A stretch of 64,000 nucleotides of DNA from Fistularia commersonii. Lineage: Eukaryota > Chordata > Actinopteri > Syngnathiformes > Fistulariidae. Where the stretch lies: NCBI GenBank assembly GCA_037954325.1, contig JBBMNZ010000057.1:62001-126000 (forward strand), written 5' to 3'. The notes beneath the pieces are model-generated. The model was not told the DNA's origin. It ran no database searches and worked only from the letters and a program-made list of their open reading frames with translations. This document shows, in pieces, positions 26,571 to 38,909 of this stretch. The first letter of the stretch is position 1; each line of letters starts with the position of its first letter. The position numbers and the translations under genes are program-made.

Positions 26571-28330
26571 TAATGAATTTCATCAAGCTGGTTTCTGCTG
26601 TTGAAATATGTTGTTTAGGACATGATTCTGCACAATAAATGTCATTTTCAGTGCAATCCAACAACAAGTTCAAAAGATATAGCTATTCGATCAAAAAGTG
26701 CTTATCTGACCGAGTTGAAGCGTTTTTGATTCGGAGTGGAAATAACTAATGAATTTCATCAAACTGGCTTCTGCTGTTGAAATATGTTTTTTAGGATATG
26801 ATTCTTCACAATATATGTCAAATTTACTGTAATCATATCAAAGGTTCAAAAGATAAAGCCATTCGTTCAAAAACTGCTTATCTTATCGGGTTGAAGCGTT
26901 TTTGATTAGGAGTGGAAATAACTAATGGATTTAATCCAGCTGGTTTCTGCTGTTGAAATATGTTGTTTAGGACATGATTCTGCCCAATATATGTCAAATT
27001 CAGTATAATCCCTTCATAGGTTCAAAAGATATCGCCATTCGTTCAAAAAGTACTTATCTCACCGAGTTGAAGCATTTTTGGATTCGGAGTGGAAATAATC
27101 AATGAATTTCATCAAGCTGGTTTCTGCTGTTGAAATATGTTTTTTAGGATATGATTCTGCACAATATAAATTCATATTCAGTGTGATCCCATTACAGGTT
27201 CAAAGGATATAGCCATTCTTTCAAAAACTGCTTATCTCACCGAGTTGAGGCGTTTTTGATTAGGAGTGGAAATAACTTTTGAATTTCATCACGCTGGTTT
27301 TTGCTGTTGAAATTAGTTGTTTAGGACATGATTCTGCACAATTTATGTCAAATTCAGTGTAATCCCTTCATAGGTTAAAAAGATGTCGCCATTTGTTCAA
27401 AAAGTACTTATCTCACCGAGTTGAAGCGTTTTTGATTAGGAGTGGAAAAAACTTTTGAAATTCATCACGCTGGTTTCTGCTGTTGAAATATATTGTTTAG
27501 GACATGATTCAGCACAATATATGTCAAATTCAGTATAATCCCTTCATAGGTTCAAAAGATATCGCCATTCGTTCAAAAAGTACTTATCTCACCGAGTTGA
27601 AGCGTTTTTGATTAGGAGTGGAAATAACTTTTGAATTTCATCACGCTGGTTTCTGCTGTTGAAATATGTTGTTTAGGACATGATTCTGCACAATATATGT
27701 CAAATCCAATGTAATCCCTTCATAGGTTCAAAAGATATCGCCATTCGTTCAAAAAGTACTTATCTCACCGAGTTGAAGCGTTTTTGGATTCGGAGTGGAA
27801 ACAATCAATGAATTTCATCAAGCTGGTTTCTGCTGTTGAAATATGTTTTTTAGGATATGATTCTGCACAATATATGTCAAATTCAATGTAATCACATCAC
27901 AGGTTCAAAAGATATAGCCATTCGTTCAAAAACTGCTTATCTCATCGGGTTGAAGCGTTTTTGATTAGGAGTGGAAATAACTAATGGATTTAATCAAGCT
28001 GGTTTCTGCTGTTGAAATATGTTGTTTAGGACATGATTCTGCACAACACATGTCAAATTCAGTGTAATCCAGCGACAAGATCAAAAGATATAGCCATTCG
28101 TGCAAAAAGTGCTTATCTCACCGAGTTGAAGCAATTTTGATTAGGAGTGGCAATAACTAATGAATTTCATCAAGTAGATTTCTACTGTTGAAATATGTTG
28201 TTTAGGACATGATTCTGCACAATATATGTCAAATTCAGTGTAATCCCTTCACAAGTTCAAAAGATATAGCCATTCGTTCAAAAAGTGCTTATCTCACAAA
28301 GTTGAAGCGTTTTTGATTAGGAGTGGAAAT
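26571..28330. repeat. 13-monomer-offset duplication, left member (~10 monomers)
   Basis: The stretch recurs at about 28,861-30,620, offset 2,290 bp (13 monomers). Paired marks are GTCATTTTCAGTGCAATCC at 26,641 and 28,931 and the ATATAAATTCATATTC monomer starting at 27,108 and 29,398. Both members share GAAGCATTTTTGGATTCGG near 27.07 and 29.36 kb and TCAAAAACTGCTTATCTCAC near 27.23 and 29.51 kb, where the large blocks have a different joint. Three further monomers (28,331-28,860) separate the members. Confidence 0.83.
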
Positions 28331-28860
28331 AACTAATGCATTTCATCAAGCTGGTTTCTGCTGTTGAAATATGTTGTTTAGGATATGATTCTGCACAATA
28401 TATGTCAAAGTCAGTGTGATCCCATTACAGGTTCATAGGATATAGCCATTCGTTCAAAAAGGACTTATCTCACCGAGTTGAAGTGTTTTTGATTCGGAGT
28501 GGAAATAACAGGTGAATTTCATCAAGCTGGTTTCTACTGTTGAAATATGTTGTTTAGGATATGATTCTGCACAATATATATCAAATTTAGTGTAATCACA
28601 TCACAGGTTCAAAAGATATAGCCATTCGTTCAAAAACTGCTTATCTTACCGAGTTGAAGCGTTTATGATTCGCAGTGGAAATAACTAATGAAAGAATCAA
28701 GATGCTTTCTGCTGTCTATATATGTTGTTCAGGACATGATTCTGCACAATATATGTCAACTTCAGTATAATCCCATCACAGGTTCAAAAGATATAGCCAT
28801 TCGTTCAAAAAGTGCTTAACTGACCGAGTTGAGACGTTTCTGATTAGGAGTGGAAATAAC
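28331..28860. repeat. Three monomers between the 13-monomer-offset members
   Basis: Same satellite. It includes a GAAAGAATCAAGATGC monomer at about 28,690, preceded by the usual GCGTTTATGATTCGCAGTGG tail. Near 28.65 kb an ACTGCTTATCTTACC monomer is joined directly to that tail, which suggests one monomer was lost at an exchange joint. Confidence 0.65.
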
Positions 28861-30620
28861 TAATGAATTTCATCAAGCTGGTTTCTGCTGTTGAAATATG
28901 TTGTTTAGGACATGATTCTGCACAATAAATGTCATTTTCAGTGCAATCCAGCAACAAGTTCAAAAGATATAGCTATTCGATCAAAAAGTGCTTATCTGAC
29001 CGAGTTGAAGCGTTTTTGATTCGGAGTGGAAATAACTAATGAATTTCATCAAACTGGCTTCTGCTGTTGAAATATGTTTTTTAGGATATGATTCTGCACA
29101 ATATATGTCAAATTTACTGTAATCATATCAAAGGTTCAAAAGATAAAGCCATTCGTTCAAAAACTGCTTATCTTATCGGGTTGAAGCGTTTTTGATTAGG
29201 AGTGGAAATAACTAATGGATTTAATCCAGCTGGTTTCTGCTGTTGAAATATGTTGTTTAGGACATGATTCTGCCCAATATATGTCAAATTCAGTATAATC
29301 CCTTCATAGGTTCAAAAGATATCGCCATTCGTTCAAAAAGTACTTATCTCACCGAGTTGAAGCATTTTTGGATTCGGAGTGGAAATAATCAATGAATTTC
29401 ATCAAGCTGGTTTCTGCTGTTGAAATATGTTTTTTAGGATATGATTCTGCACAATATAAATTCATATTCAGTGTGATCCCATTACAGGTTCAAAGGATAT
29501 AGCCATTCTTTCAAAAACTGCTTATCTCACCGAGTTGAGGCGTTTTTGATTAGGAGTGGAAATAACTTTTGAATTTCATCACGCTGGTTTTTGCTGTTGA
29601 AATTAGTTGTTTAGGACATGGTTCTGCACAATTTATGTCAAATTCAGTGTAATCCCTTCATAGGTTAAAAGATATCGCCATTTGTTCAAAAAGTACTTAT
29701 CTCACCGAGTTGAAGCGTTTTTGATTAGGAGTGGAAAAAACTTTTGAAATTCATCACGCTGGTTTCTGCTGTTGAAATATGTTGTTTTGGACATGATTCA
29801 GCACAATATATGTCAAATTCAGTATAATCCCTTCATAGGTTCAAAAGATATCGCCATTCGTTCAAAAAGTACTTATCTCACCGAGTTGAAGCGTTTTTGA
29901 TTAGGAGTGGAAATAACTTTTCAATTTCATCACGCTGGTTTCTGCTGTTGAAATATGTTGTTTAGGACATGATTCTGCACAATATATGTCAAATTCAATG
30001 TAATCCCTTCATAGGTTCAAAAGATATCGCCATTCGTTCAAAAAGTACTTATCTCACCGAGTTGAAGCGTTTTTGGATTCGGAGTGGAAACAATCAATGA
30101 ATTTCATCAAGCTGGTTTCTGCTGTTGAAATATGTTTTTTAGGATATGATTCTGCACAATATATGTCAAATTCAATGTAATCAGATCACAGGTTCAAAAG
30201 ATATAGCCATTCGTTCAAAAACTGCTTATCTTATCGGGTTGAAGCGTTTTTGATTAGGAGTGGAAATAACTAATGGATTTAATCAAGCTGGTTTCTGCTG
30301 TTGAAATATGTTGTTTAGGACATGATTCTGCACAACACATGTCAAATTCAGTGTAATCCAGCGACAAGATCAAAAGATATAGCCATTCGTGCAACAAGTG
30401 CTTATCTCACCGAGTTGAAGCAATTTTGATTAGGAGTGGCAATAACTAATGAATTTCATCAAGTAGATTTCTACTGTTGAAATATGTTGTTTAGGACATG
30501 ATTCTGCACAATATATGTCAAATTCAGTGTAATCCCTTCACAAGTTCAAAAGATATAGCCATTCGTTCAAAAAGTGCTTATCTCACAAAGTTGAAGCGTT
30601 TTTGATTAGGAGTGGAAATA
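28861..30620. repeat. 13-monomer-offset duplication, right member
   Basis: This is the partner of 26,571-28,330 in the same order with scattered substitutions, for example CATGGTTCTGC near 29,620 and TTTTGGACATGATTC near 29,785. A one-base shortening, GGTTAAAAGATATCG, near 29,665 also occurs near 36,178 but not in the left member, which links this copy to the 35-36 kb region. Confidence 0.8.
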
Positions 30621-33427
30621 ACTAATGAATTTCATCAAGCTGGTTTCTGCTGTTGAAATATGTTGTTTATGACATGATTCTGCACAATATATGTCAAATT
30701 CAGTGTAATCCCTTCACAAGTTCAAGAGATATAGCCATTCATTCAAAAAGTACTTATCTCACCGAGTTGAAGCGTTTTTGATTAGGAGTGGAAATAACTT
30801 TTGAATTTCACCACGCTGGTTTTTGCTCTTGAAATATGTTGTTCATGACATGATTCTGCACAATATATGTCAAATTCAGTATAATCTCTTCATAGGTTAA
30901 AAAGATATCGCCATTCGTTCAAAAAGTACTTATCTCACCGAGTTGAAGCGTTTTTGATTCGGAGTGGATATAACTAATGAATTTCATCAAGCTGGTTTCT
31001 GCTGTTGAAATATGTTGTTTAGGATATGATTCTGCAATATATATGTCAAAGTCAGTGTGATCCCTTCACATGTTCAAAAGATATAGCCATTCGTTCAAAA
31101 AGTACTTATCTCACCGAGTTGAAGCATTTTTGATTAGGAGTGGAAATAACTTTTGAATTCCATCAAGCTGGTTTCTGCTGTTGAAATATGTTGTTTAGGA
31201 CATGATTCTGCCCAATATATGTCAAATTCAATGTAATCCCTTCATAGGTTCAAAAGATATCGCCATTCGTTCAAAAAGTACTTATCTCACCGAGTTGAAG
31301 CGTTTTTGGATTCGGAGTGGAAATAATCAATGAATTTCATCAAGCTGGTTTCTGCTGTTGAAATATGTTTTTTAGGATATGATTCTGCAAAATATAAATT
31401 CATATTCAGTGTGATCCCATTACAGGTTCAAAGGATATAGCCATTCTTTCAAAAAGTACTTATCTCACCGAGTTGAGGCGTTTTTGATTAGGAGTAGAAA
31501 TAACTTTTGAATTTCATCACGCTGGTTTTTGCTGTTGAAATTAGTTGTTTAGGACATGATTCTGCACAATTTATGTCAAATTCAGTGTAATCCCTTCATA
31601 GGTTAAAAAGATATCGCCATTTGTTCAAAAAGTACTTATCTCACCGAGTTGAAGCGTTTTTGATTAGGAGTGGAAAAAACTTTTGAATTTCATCACGCTG
31701 GTTTCTGCTGTTGAAATATGTTGTTTAGGACATGATTCAGCACAATATATGTCAAATTCAGTATAATCCCTTCATAGGTTCAAAAGATATCGCCATTCGT
31801 TCAAAAAGTACTTATCTCACCGAGTTGAAGCGTTTTTGATTAGGAGTGGAAATAACTTTTGAATTTCATCACGCTGGTTTCTGCTGTTGAAATATGTTGT
31901 TTAGGACATGATTCTGCACAATATATGTCAAATTCAATGTAATCCCTTCATAGGTTCAAAAGATATCGCCATTCGTTCAAAAAGTACTTATCTCACCGAG
32001 TTGAAGCGTTTTTGGATTCGGAGTGGAAACAATCAATGAATTTCATCAAGCTGGTTTCTGCTGTTGAAATATGTTTTTAGGATATGATTCTGCACAATAT
32101 ATGTCAAATTCAATGTAATCACATCACAGGTTCAAAAGATATAGCCATTCGTTCAAAAACTGCTTATCTTATCGGGTTGAAGCGTTTTTGATTAGGAGTG
32201 GAAATAACTAATGGATTTAATCAAGCTGGTTTCTGCTGTTGAAATATGTTGTTTAGGACATGATTCTGCACAACACATGTCAAATTCAGTGTAATCCAGC
32301 GACAAGATCAAAAGATATAGCCATTCGTGCAAAAAGTGCTTATCTCACCGAGTTGAAGCAATTTTGATTAGGAGTGGCAATAACTAATGAATTTCATCAA
32401 GTAGATTTCTACTGTTGAAATATGTTGTTTAGGACATGATTCTGCACAATATATGTCAAATTCAGTGTAATCCCTTCACAAGTTCAAAAGATATAGCCAT
32501 TCGTTCAAAAAGTGCTTATCTCACAAAGTTGAAGCGTTTTTGATTAGGAGTGGAAATAACTAATGCATTTCATCAAGCTGGTTTCTGCTGTTGAAATATG
32601 TTGTTTAGGATATGATTCTGCACAATATATGTCAAAGTCAGTGTGATCCCTTCACATGTTCAAAAGATATAGCCATTCGATCAAAAAGTACTTATCTTAC
32701 CGATTTGAAGCGTTTTTGATTAGGAGTGGAAATAACTAATGAATTTCATCAAGCTGGTTTCTGCTGTTGAAATATGATGTTTATGATATGATTCTGCACA
32801 ATATTTGTCAAAGTCAGTGTGATCCCATTACAGGTTCGTAGGATATAGCCATTCGTTCAAAAAGGACTTATCTCACCGAGTTGAAGTGTTTTTGATTCGG
32901 AGTGGAAATAACAGGTGAATTTCATCAAGCTGGTTTCTACTGTTGAAATATGTTGTTTAGGATATGATTCTGCACAATATATATCAAATTTAGTGTAATC
33001 ACATCACAGGTTCAAAAGATATAGCCATTCGTTCAAAAACTGCTTATCTTACCGGGTTGAAGCGTTTTTGATTCGGAGTGGAAATAATTGATGGATTTCG
33101 TCAATCTGGTTTCTGCTGTTGAAATATGTTGTTTAGGACATGATTCTGCACAATATATATCAAATTTAGTGTAATCCAGACACAAGTTCAAAAGATATAG
33201 CCATTCGATCAAAAAGTGCTGATCTCACCGAGTTGAAGCGTTTATGATTCGCAGTGGAAATAACTAATGAAAGAATCAAGATGCTTTCTGCTGTCTATAT
33301 ATGTTGTTCAGGACATGATTCTGCACAATATATGTCAACTTCAGTATAATCCCATCACAGGTTCAAAAGATATAGCCATTCGTTCAAAAAGTGCTGAACT
33401 GACCGAGTTGAGACGTTTCTGATTAGG
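30621..33427. repeat. Mosaic of earlier block segments
   Basis: Three pieces are joined. About 30,621-30,945 follows the order at 3,690-3,990, with TTCAAGAGATATAGCC and the CACCACGCTGG monomer. About 30,950-32,815 follows 6,300-8,165 (the marker monomer starts at 31,336 and 6,685). About 32,816-33,427 follows 1,135-1,740, including the GAAAGAATCAAGATGC monomer near 33,268. Each joint falls inside a monomer without breaking the 176 bp register, as expected from in-phase unequal exchange. No non-satellite sequence is seen. Confidence 0.75.
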
Positions 33428-34131
33428 AGTGGAAATAACTAATGAATTTCATCAAGCTGGTTTCTGCTGTTGAAATATGTTGTTTAGGACCTGATTCTGC
33501 ACAATAAATGTCATTTTCAGTGCAATCCAGCAACAAGTTCAAAAGATATAGCTATTCGATCAAAAAGTGCTTATCTGACCGAGTTGAAGCGTTTTTGATT
33601 CGGAGTGGATATAACTAATGAATTTCATCAAACTGGCTTCTGCTGTTGAAATATGTTTTTTAGGATATGATTCTGCACAATATATGTCAAATTTACTGTA
33701 GTCATATCACAGGTTCAAAAGATAAAGCCATTCGTTCAAAAACTGCTTATCTTATCGGGTTGAAGCGTTTTTGATTAGGAGTGGAAATAACTAATGAATT
33801 TCATCAAGCTGGTTTCTGCTGTTGAAATATGTTGTTTAGGACCTGATTCTGCACAATAAATGTCATTTTCAGTGCAATCCAGCAACAAGTTCAAAAGATA
33901 TAGCTATTCGATCAAAAAGTGCTTATCTGACCGAGTTGAAGCGTTTTTGATTCGGAGTGGAAATAACTAATGAATTTCATCAAACTGGCTTCTGCTGTTG
34001 AAATATGTTTTTTAGGATATGATTCTGCACAATATATGTCAAATTTACTGTAGTCATATCACAGGTTCAAAAGATAAAGCCATTCGTTCAAAAACTGCTT
34101 ATCTTATCGGGTTGAAGCGTTTTTGATTAGG
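33428..34131. repeat. Tandem duplication of a two-monomer unit (352 bp x 2)
   Basis: Unit 1 is about 33,428-33,779 and unit 2 about 33,780-34,131. Both carry the uncommon variants GGACCTGATTCTGC (33,487 and 33,839) and ACTGTAGTCATATC, which related monomers elsewhere lack. One visible difference is GGATATAAC versus GGAAATAAC. The shared private variants show a recent local duplication rather than chance similarity of subtypes. Confidence 0.88.
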
Positions 34132-36269
34132 AGTGGAAATAACTAATGGATTTAATCCAGCTGGTTTCTGCTGTTGAAATATGTTGTTTAGGACAAGATT
34201 CTGCACAACACATGTAAAATTCAGTGTAATCCAGCGACAATATCAAAAGATATAGCCATTCGTGCAAAAAGTGCTTATCTCACCGAGTTGAAGCATTTTT
34301 GATTAGGAGTGGAAATAACTAATGAATTTAATCAAGCTGGTTTCTGCTGTTGAAATATGTTGTTTAGGATATGATTCTGCACAATATATGTCAAAGTCAG
34401 TGTGATCCCATTACAGGTTCATAGGATATAGCCATTCGTTCAAAAAGGACTTATCTCACCGATTGAGGTGTTTTTGATTCGGAGTGGAAATAACAGGTGA
34501 ATTTCATCAAGCTGGTTTCAGCTGTTGAAATATGTTGTTTAGGATATGATTCTGCACAATATATATCAAATTTAGTGTAATCACATCAAAGGTTCAAAAG
34601 ACATGGCCATTCGTTCAAAAACTGCTTATCTTATCGGGTTGAAGCGTTTTTGATTAGGAGTGGAAATAATTGATGGATTTCGTCAAGCTGGTTTCTGCTG
34701 TTGAAATATGTTGTTTAGGAAGTGATTCTGCACAATATATATCAAATTTAGTGTAATCCAGACACAAGTTCAAAAGATATAGCCATTCGATCAAAAAGTG
34801 CTGATCTCACCGAGTTGAAGCGTTTATGATTCGCAGTGGAAATAACTAATGAAAGAATCAAGATGCTTTCTGTTGTCTATATATGTTGTTCAGGACATGA
34901 TTCTGCACAATATATGTCAACTTCAGTATAATCCCATCACAGGTTCAAAAGATATTGCCATTCGTTCAAAAAGTGCTTAACTGACCGAGTTGAGACGTTT
35001 CTGATTAGGATTGGAAATAACTAATGAATTTCATCAAGCTGGTTCCTGCTGTTGAAATATGTTGTTTAGGATATGATTCTGCACAATATATGTCAAAGTC
35101 AGTGTGATCCCATTACAGGTTCAAAGGATATAGCCATTCGTTCAAAAAGGACTTATCTCACCGAGTTGAAGCATTTTTGATTAGCAGTGGAAATAACTAA
35201 TGAATTTCATCAAGTAGATTTCTACTGTTGAAATATGTTGTTTAGGACATGATTCTGCACAATATATGTCAAATTCAGTGTAATCCCTTCACAAGCTCAA
35301 AAGATATAGCCATTCCTTCAAAAAGTACTTATCTCACCGAGTTGAAGCGTTTTTGATTAGGAGTGGAAATAACTTTTGAATTTCACCACGCTGGTTTTTG
35401 CTCTTGAAATATGTTGTTCATGACATGATTCTGCACAATATATGTCAAATTCAGTGTAATCTCTTCATAGGTTAAAAAGATATCGCCATTCGTTCAAAAA
35501 GTACTTATCTCACCGAGTTGAAGCGTTTTTGATTCGGAGTGGATATAACTAATGAATTTCATCAAGCTGGTTTCTTCTGTTGAAATATGTTGTTTAGGAT
35601 ATGATTCTGCAATATATATGTCAAAGTCAGTGTGATCCCTTCACATGTTCAAAAGATATAGCCATTCGTTCAAAAAGTACTTATCTCACCGAGTTGAAGC
35701 ATTTTTGATTAGGAGTGGAAATAACTTTTGAATTCCATCAAGCTGGTTTCTGCTGTTGAAATATGTTGTTTAGGACATGATTCTGCCCAATATATGTCAA
35801 ATTCAGTATAATCCCTTCATAGGTTCAAAAGATATCGCCATTCGTTCAAAAAGTACTTATCTCACCGAGTTGAAGCTTTTTTGGATTCGGAGTGGAAATA
35901 ATCAATGAATTTCATCAAGCTGGTTTCTGCTGTTGAAATATGTTTTTTAGGATATGATTCTGCACAATATAAATTCATATTCAGTGTGATCCCATTACAG
36001 GTTCAAAGGATATAGCCATTCTTTCAAAAACTGCTTATCTCACCGAGTTGAGACGTTTTTGATTAGGAGTGGAAATAACTTTTGAATTTCATCACGCTGG
36101 TTTTTGCTGTTGAAATTAGTTGTTTAGGACATGATTCTGCACAATTTATGTCAAATTCAGTGTAATCCCTTCATAGGTTAAAAGATATCGCCATTTGTTC
36201 AAAAAGTACTTATCTCACCGAGTTGAAGCGTTTTTGATTAGGAGTGGAAAAAACTTTTGAAATTCATCA
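34132..36269. repeat. Block fragment with skipped monomers
   Basis: From 34,132 to about 35,050 the order matches 2,095-3,010 at an offset of 32,040 bp. It then skips about two monomers and continues like 3,370-3,660, skips one more (the CACCACGCTGG monomer follows at about 35,383), and from about 35,530 follows 30,950-31,690 at an offset of about 4,575 bp (26 monomers). All joints preserve monomer register. Confidence 0.75.
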
Positions 36270-38909
36270 CGCTGGTTTCTGCTGTTGAAATATGTTGTTT
36301 AGGACATGATTCAGCACAATATATGTCAAATTCAGTATAATCCCTTCATAGGTTCAAAAGATATCGCCATTCGTTCAAAAAGTACTTATCTCACCGAGTT
36401 GAAGCGTTTTTGATTAGGAGTGGAAATAACTTTTGAATTTCATCACGCTGGTTTCTGCTGTTGAAATATGTTGTTTAGGACATGATTCTGCACAATATAT
36501 GTCAAATTCAATGTAATCCCTTCATAGGTTCAAAAGATATCGCCATTCGTTCAAAAAGTACTTATCTCACCGAGTTGAAGCGTTTTTGGATTCGGAGTGG
36601 AAACAATCAATGAATTTCATCAAGCTGGTTTCTGCTGTTGAAATATGTTTTTTAGGATATGATTCTGCACAATATATGTCAAATTCAATGTAATCACATC
36701 ACAGGTTCAAAAGATATAGCCATTCGTTCAAAAACTGCTTATCTTATCGGGTTGAAGCGTTTTTGATTAGGAGTGGAAATAACTAATGGATTTAATCAAG
36801 CTGGTTTCTGCTGTTGAAATATGTTGTTTAGGACATGATTCTGCACAACACATGTCAAATTCAGTGTAATCCAGCGACAAGATCAAAAGATATAGCCATT
36901 CGTGCAAAAAGTGCTTATCTCACCGAGTTGAAGCATTTTTGATTAGGAGTGGCAATAACTAATGAATTTCATCAAGCTGGTTTCTGCTGTTGAAATATGT
37001 TGTTTAGGATATGATTCTGCACAATATATGTCAAAGTCAGTGTGATCCCTTCACATGTTCAAAAGATATAGCCATTCGATCAAAAAGTACTTATCTTACC
37101 GATTTGAAGCGTTTTTGATTAGGAGTGGAAATAACTAATGAATTTCATCAAGCTGGTTTCTGCTGTTGAAATATGTTGTTTAGGATATGATTCTGCACAA
37201 TATATATCAAATTTAGTGTAATCACATCACAGGTTCAAAAGATATAGCCATTCGTTCAAAAACTGCTTATCTTACCGGGTTGAAGCGTTTTTGATTCGGA
37301 GTGGAAATAATTGATGAATTTCGTCAATCTGGTTTCTGCTGTTGAAATATGTTGTTTAGGAAGTGATTCTGCACAATATATATCAAATTTAGTGTAATCC
37401 AGACACAAGTTCAAAAGATATAGCCATTCGATCAAAAAGTGCTGATCTCACCGAGTTGAAGCGTTTATGATTCGCAGTGGAAATAACTAATGAAAGAATC
37501 AAGATGCTTTCTGCTGTCTATATATGTTGTTCAGGACATGATTCTGCACAATATATGTCAACTTCAGTATAATCCCATCACAGGTTCAAAAGATATAGCC
37601 ATTCGTTCAAAAAGTGCTTAACTGACCGAGTTGAGACGTTTCTGATTAGGAGTGGAAATAACTAATGAATTTCATCAAGCTGGTTTCTGCTGTTGAAATA
37701 TGTTGTTTAGGACATGATTCTGCACAATAAATGTCATTTTCAGTGCAATCCAGCTACAAGTTCAAAAGATATAGCTATTCGATCAAAAAGTGCTTATCTG
37801 ACCGAGTTGAAGCGTTTTTGATTCGGAGTGGAAATAACTAATGAATTTCATCAAACTGGCTTCTGCTGTTGAAATATGTTTTTTAGGATATGATTCTGCA
37901 CAATATATGTCAAATTTACTGTAATCATATCACAGGTTCAAAAGATAAAGCCATTCGTTCAAAAACTGCTTATCTTATCGGGTTGAAGCGTTTTTGATTA
38001 GGAGTGGAAATAACTAATGGATTTAATCCAGCTGTTTTCTGCTGTTGAAATATGTTGTTTAGGACAAGATTCTGCACAACACATGTTAAATTCAGTGTAA
38101 TCCAGCGACAAGATCAAAAGATATAGCCATTCGTGCAAAAAGTGCTTATCTCACCGAGTTGAAGCAATTTTGATTAGGTGTGGAAATAACTAATGAATTT
38201 CATCAAGCTGGTTTCTGCTGTTGAAATATGTTGTTTAGGATATGATTCTGCACAATATATGTCAAATTCAGTGTAATCCCTTCATAGGTTAAAAAGATAT
38301 CGCCATTCGTTCAAAAAGTACTTATCTCACCGAGTTGAAGCGTTTTTGATTAGGATTGGAAATAACTTTTGAATTTCATCAAGCTGGTTTCTGCTGTTGA
38401 AATATGTTGTTTAGGACATGATTCTACACAATATATGTCAAATTCAGTGTAATCCCTTCACAAGCTCAAAAGATATAGCCATTCCTTCAAAAAGTACTTA
38501 TCTCACCAAGTTGAAGAGTTTTTGATTAGTATTGGAAATAACCAATGAATTTCATCAAGCTGGTTCCTGCTGTTGAAATATGTTGTTTAGGACAAGATTC
38601 TGCACAAAATATGTCAAATTCAGTATAATCCAGCGACAAGTTCAAAAGATATTGCCATTCAATAAAAAAGTGCTTATCTCACCGAGTTGAAACATTTTTG
38701 ATTCAGAGTAGAAATAACTAATGAATTTCATCAAGCTGGTTTCTGCTGTTGGAATATGTTGTTTAGGACATGATTCTGCAGAAAATATTTAAAATTCAGT
38801 GTAATCCAGCGACAAGATCAAAAGATATAGCCATTCGTGCAAATAATTCTTATCTCACCGAGTTGAAGCATTTTTGTATAGGAGTGGAAATAACTATTGA
38901 ATTTCATCA
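36270..38909. repeat. 15-monomer tandem duplication, unit 1 (2,640 bp)
   Basis: Every line from 36,270 to 38,909 reappears exactly 2,640 bp (15 x 176) downstream. By eye I found only three substitutions: GAAGCG versus GAAGCA (36,759 and 39,399), GCATTTTTG versus GCAATTTTG (about 36,935 and 39,575) and ATGTTAAATT versus ATGTCAAATT (about 38,087 and 40,727). No indel was seen. The left edge is a hybrid monomer: upstream of 36,270 the sequence reads TTGAAATTCATCA, while at the same place in unit 2 it reads TTGAATTTCATCA. Confidence 0.95.
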
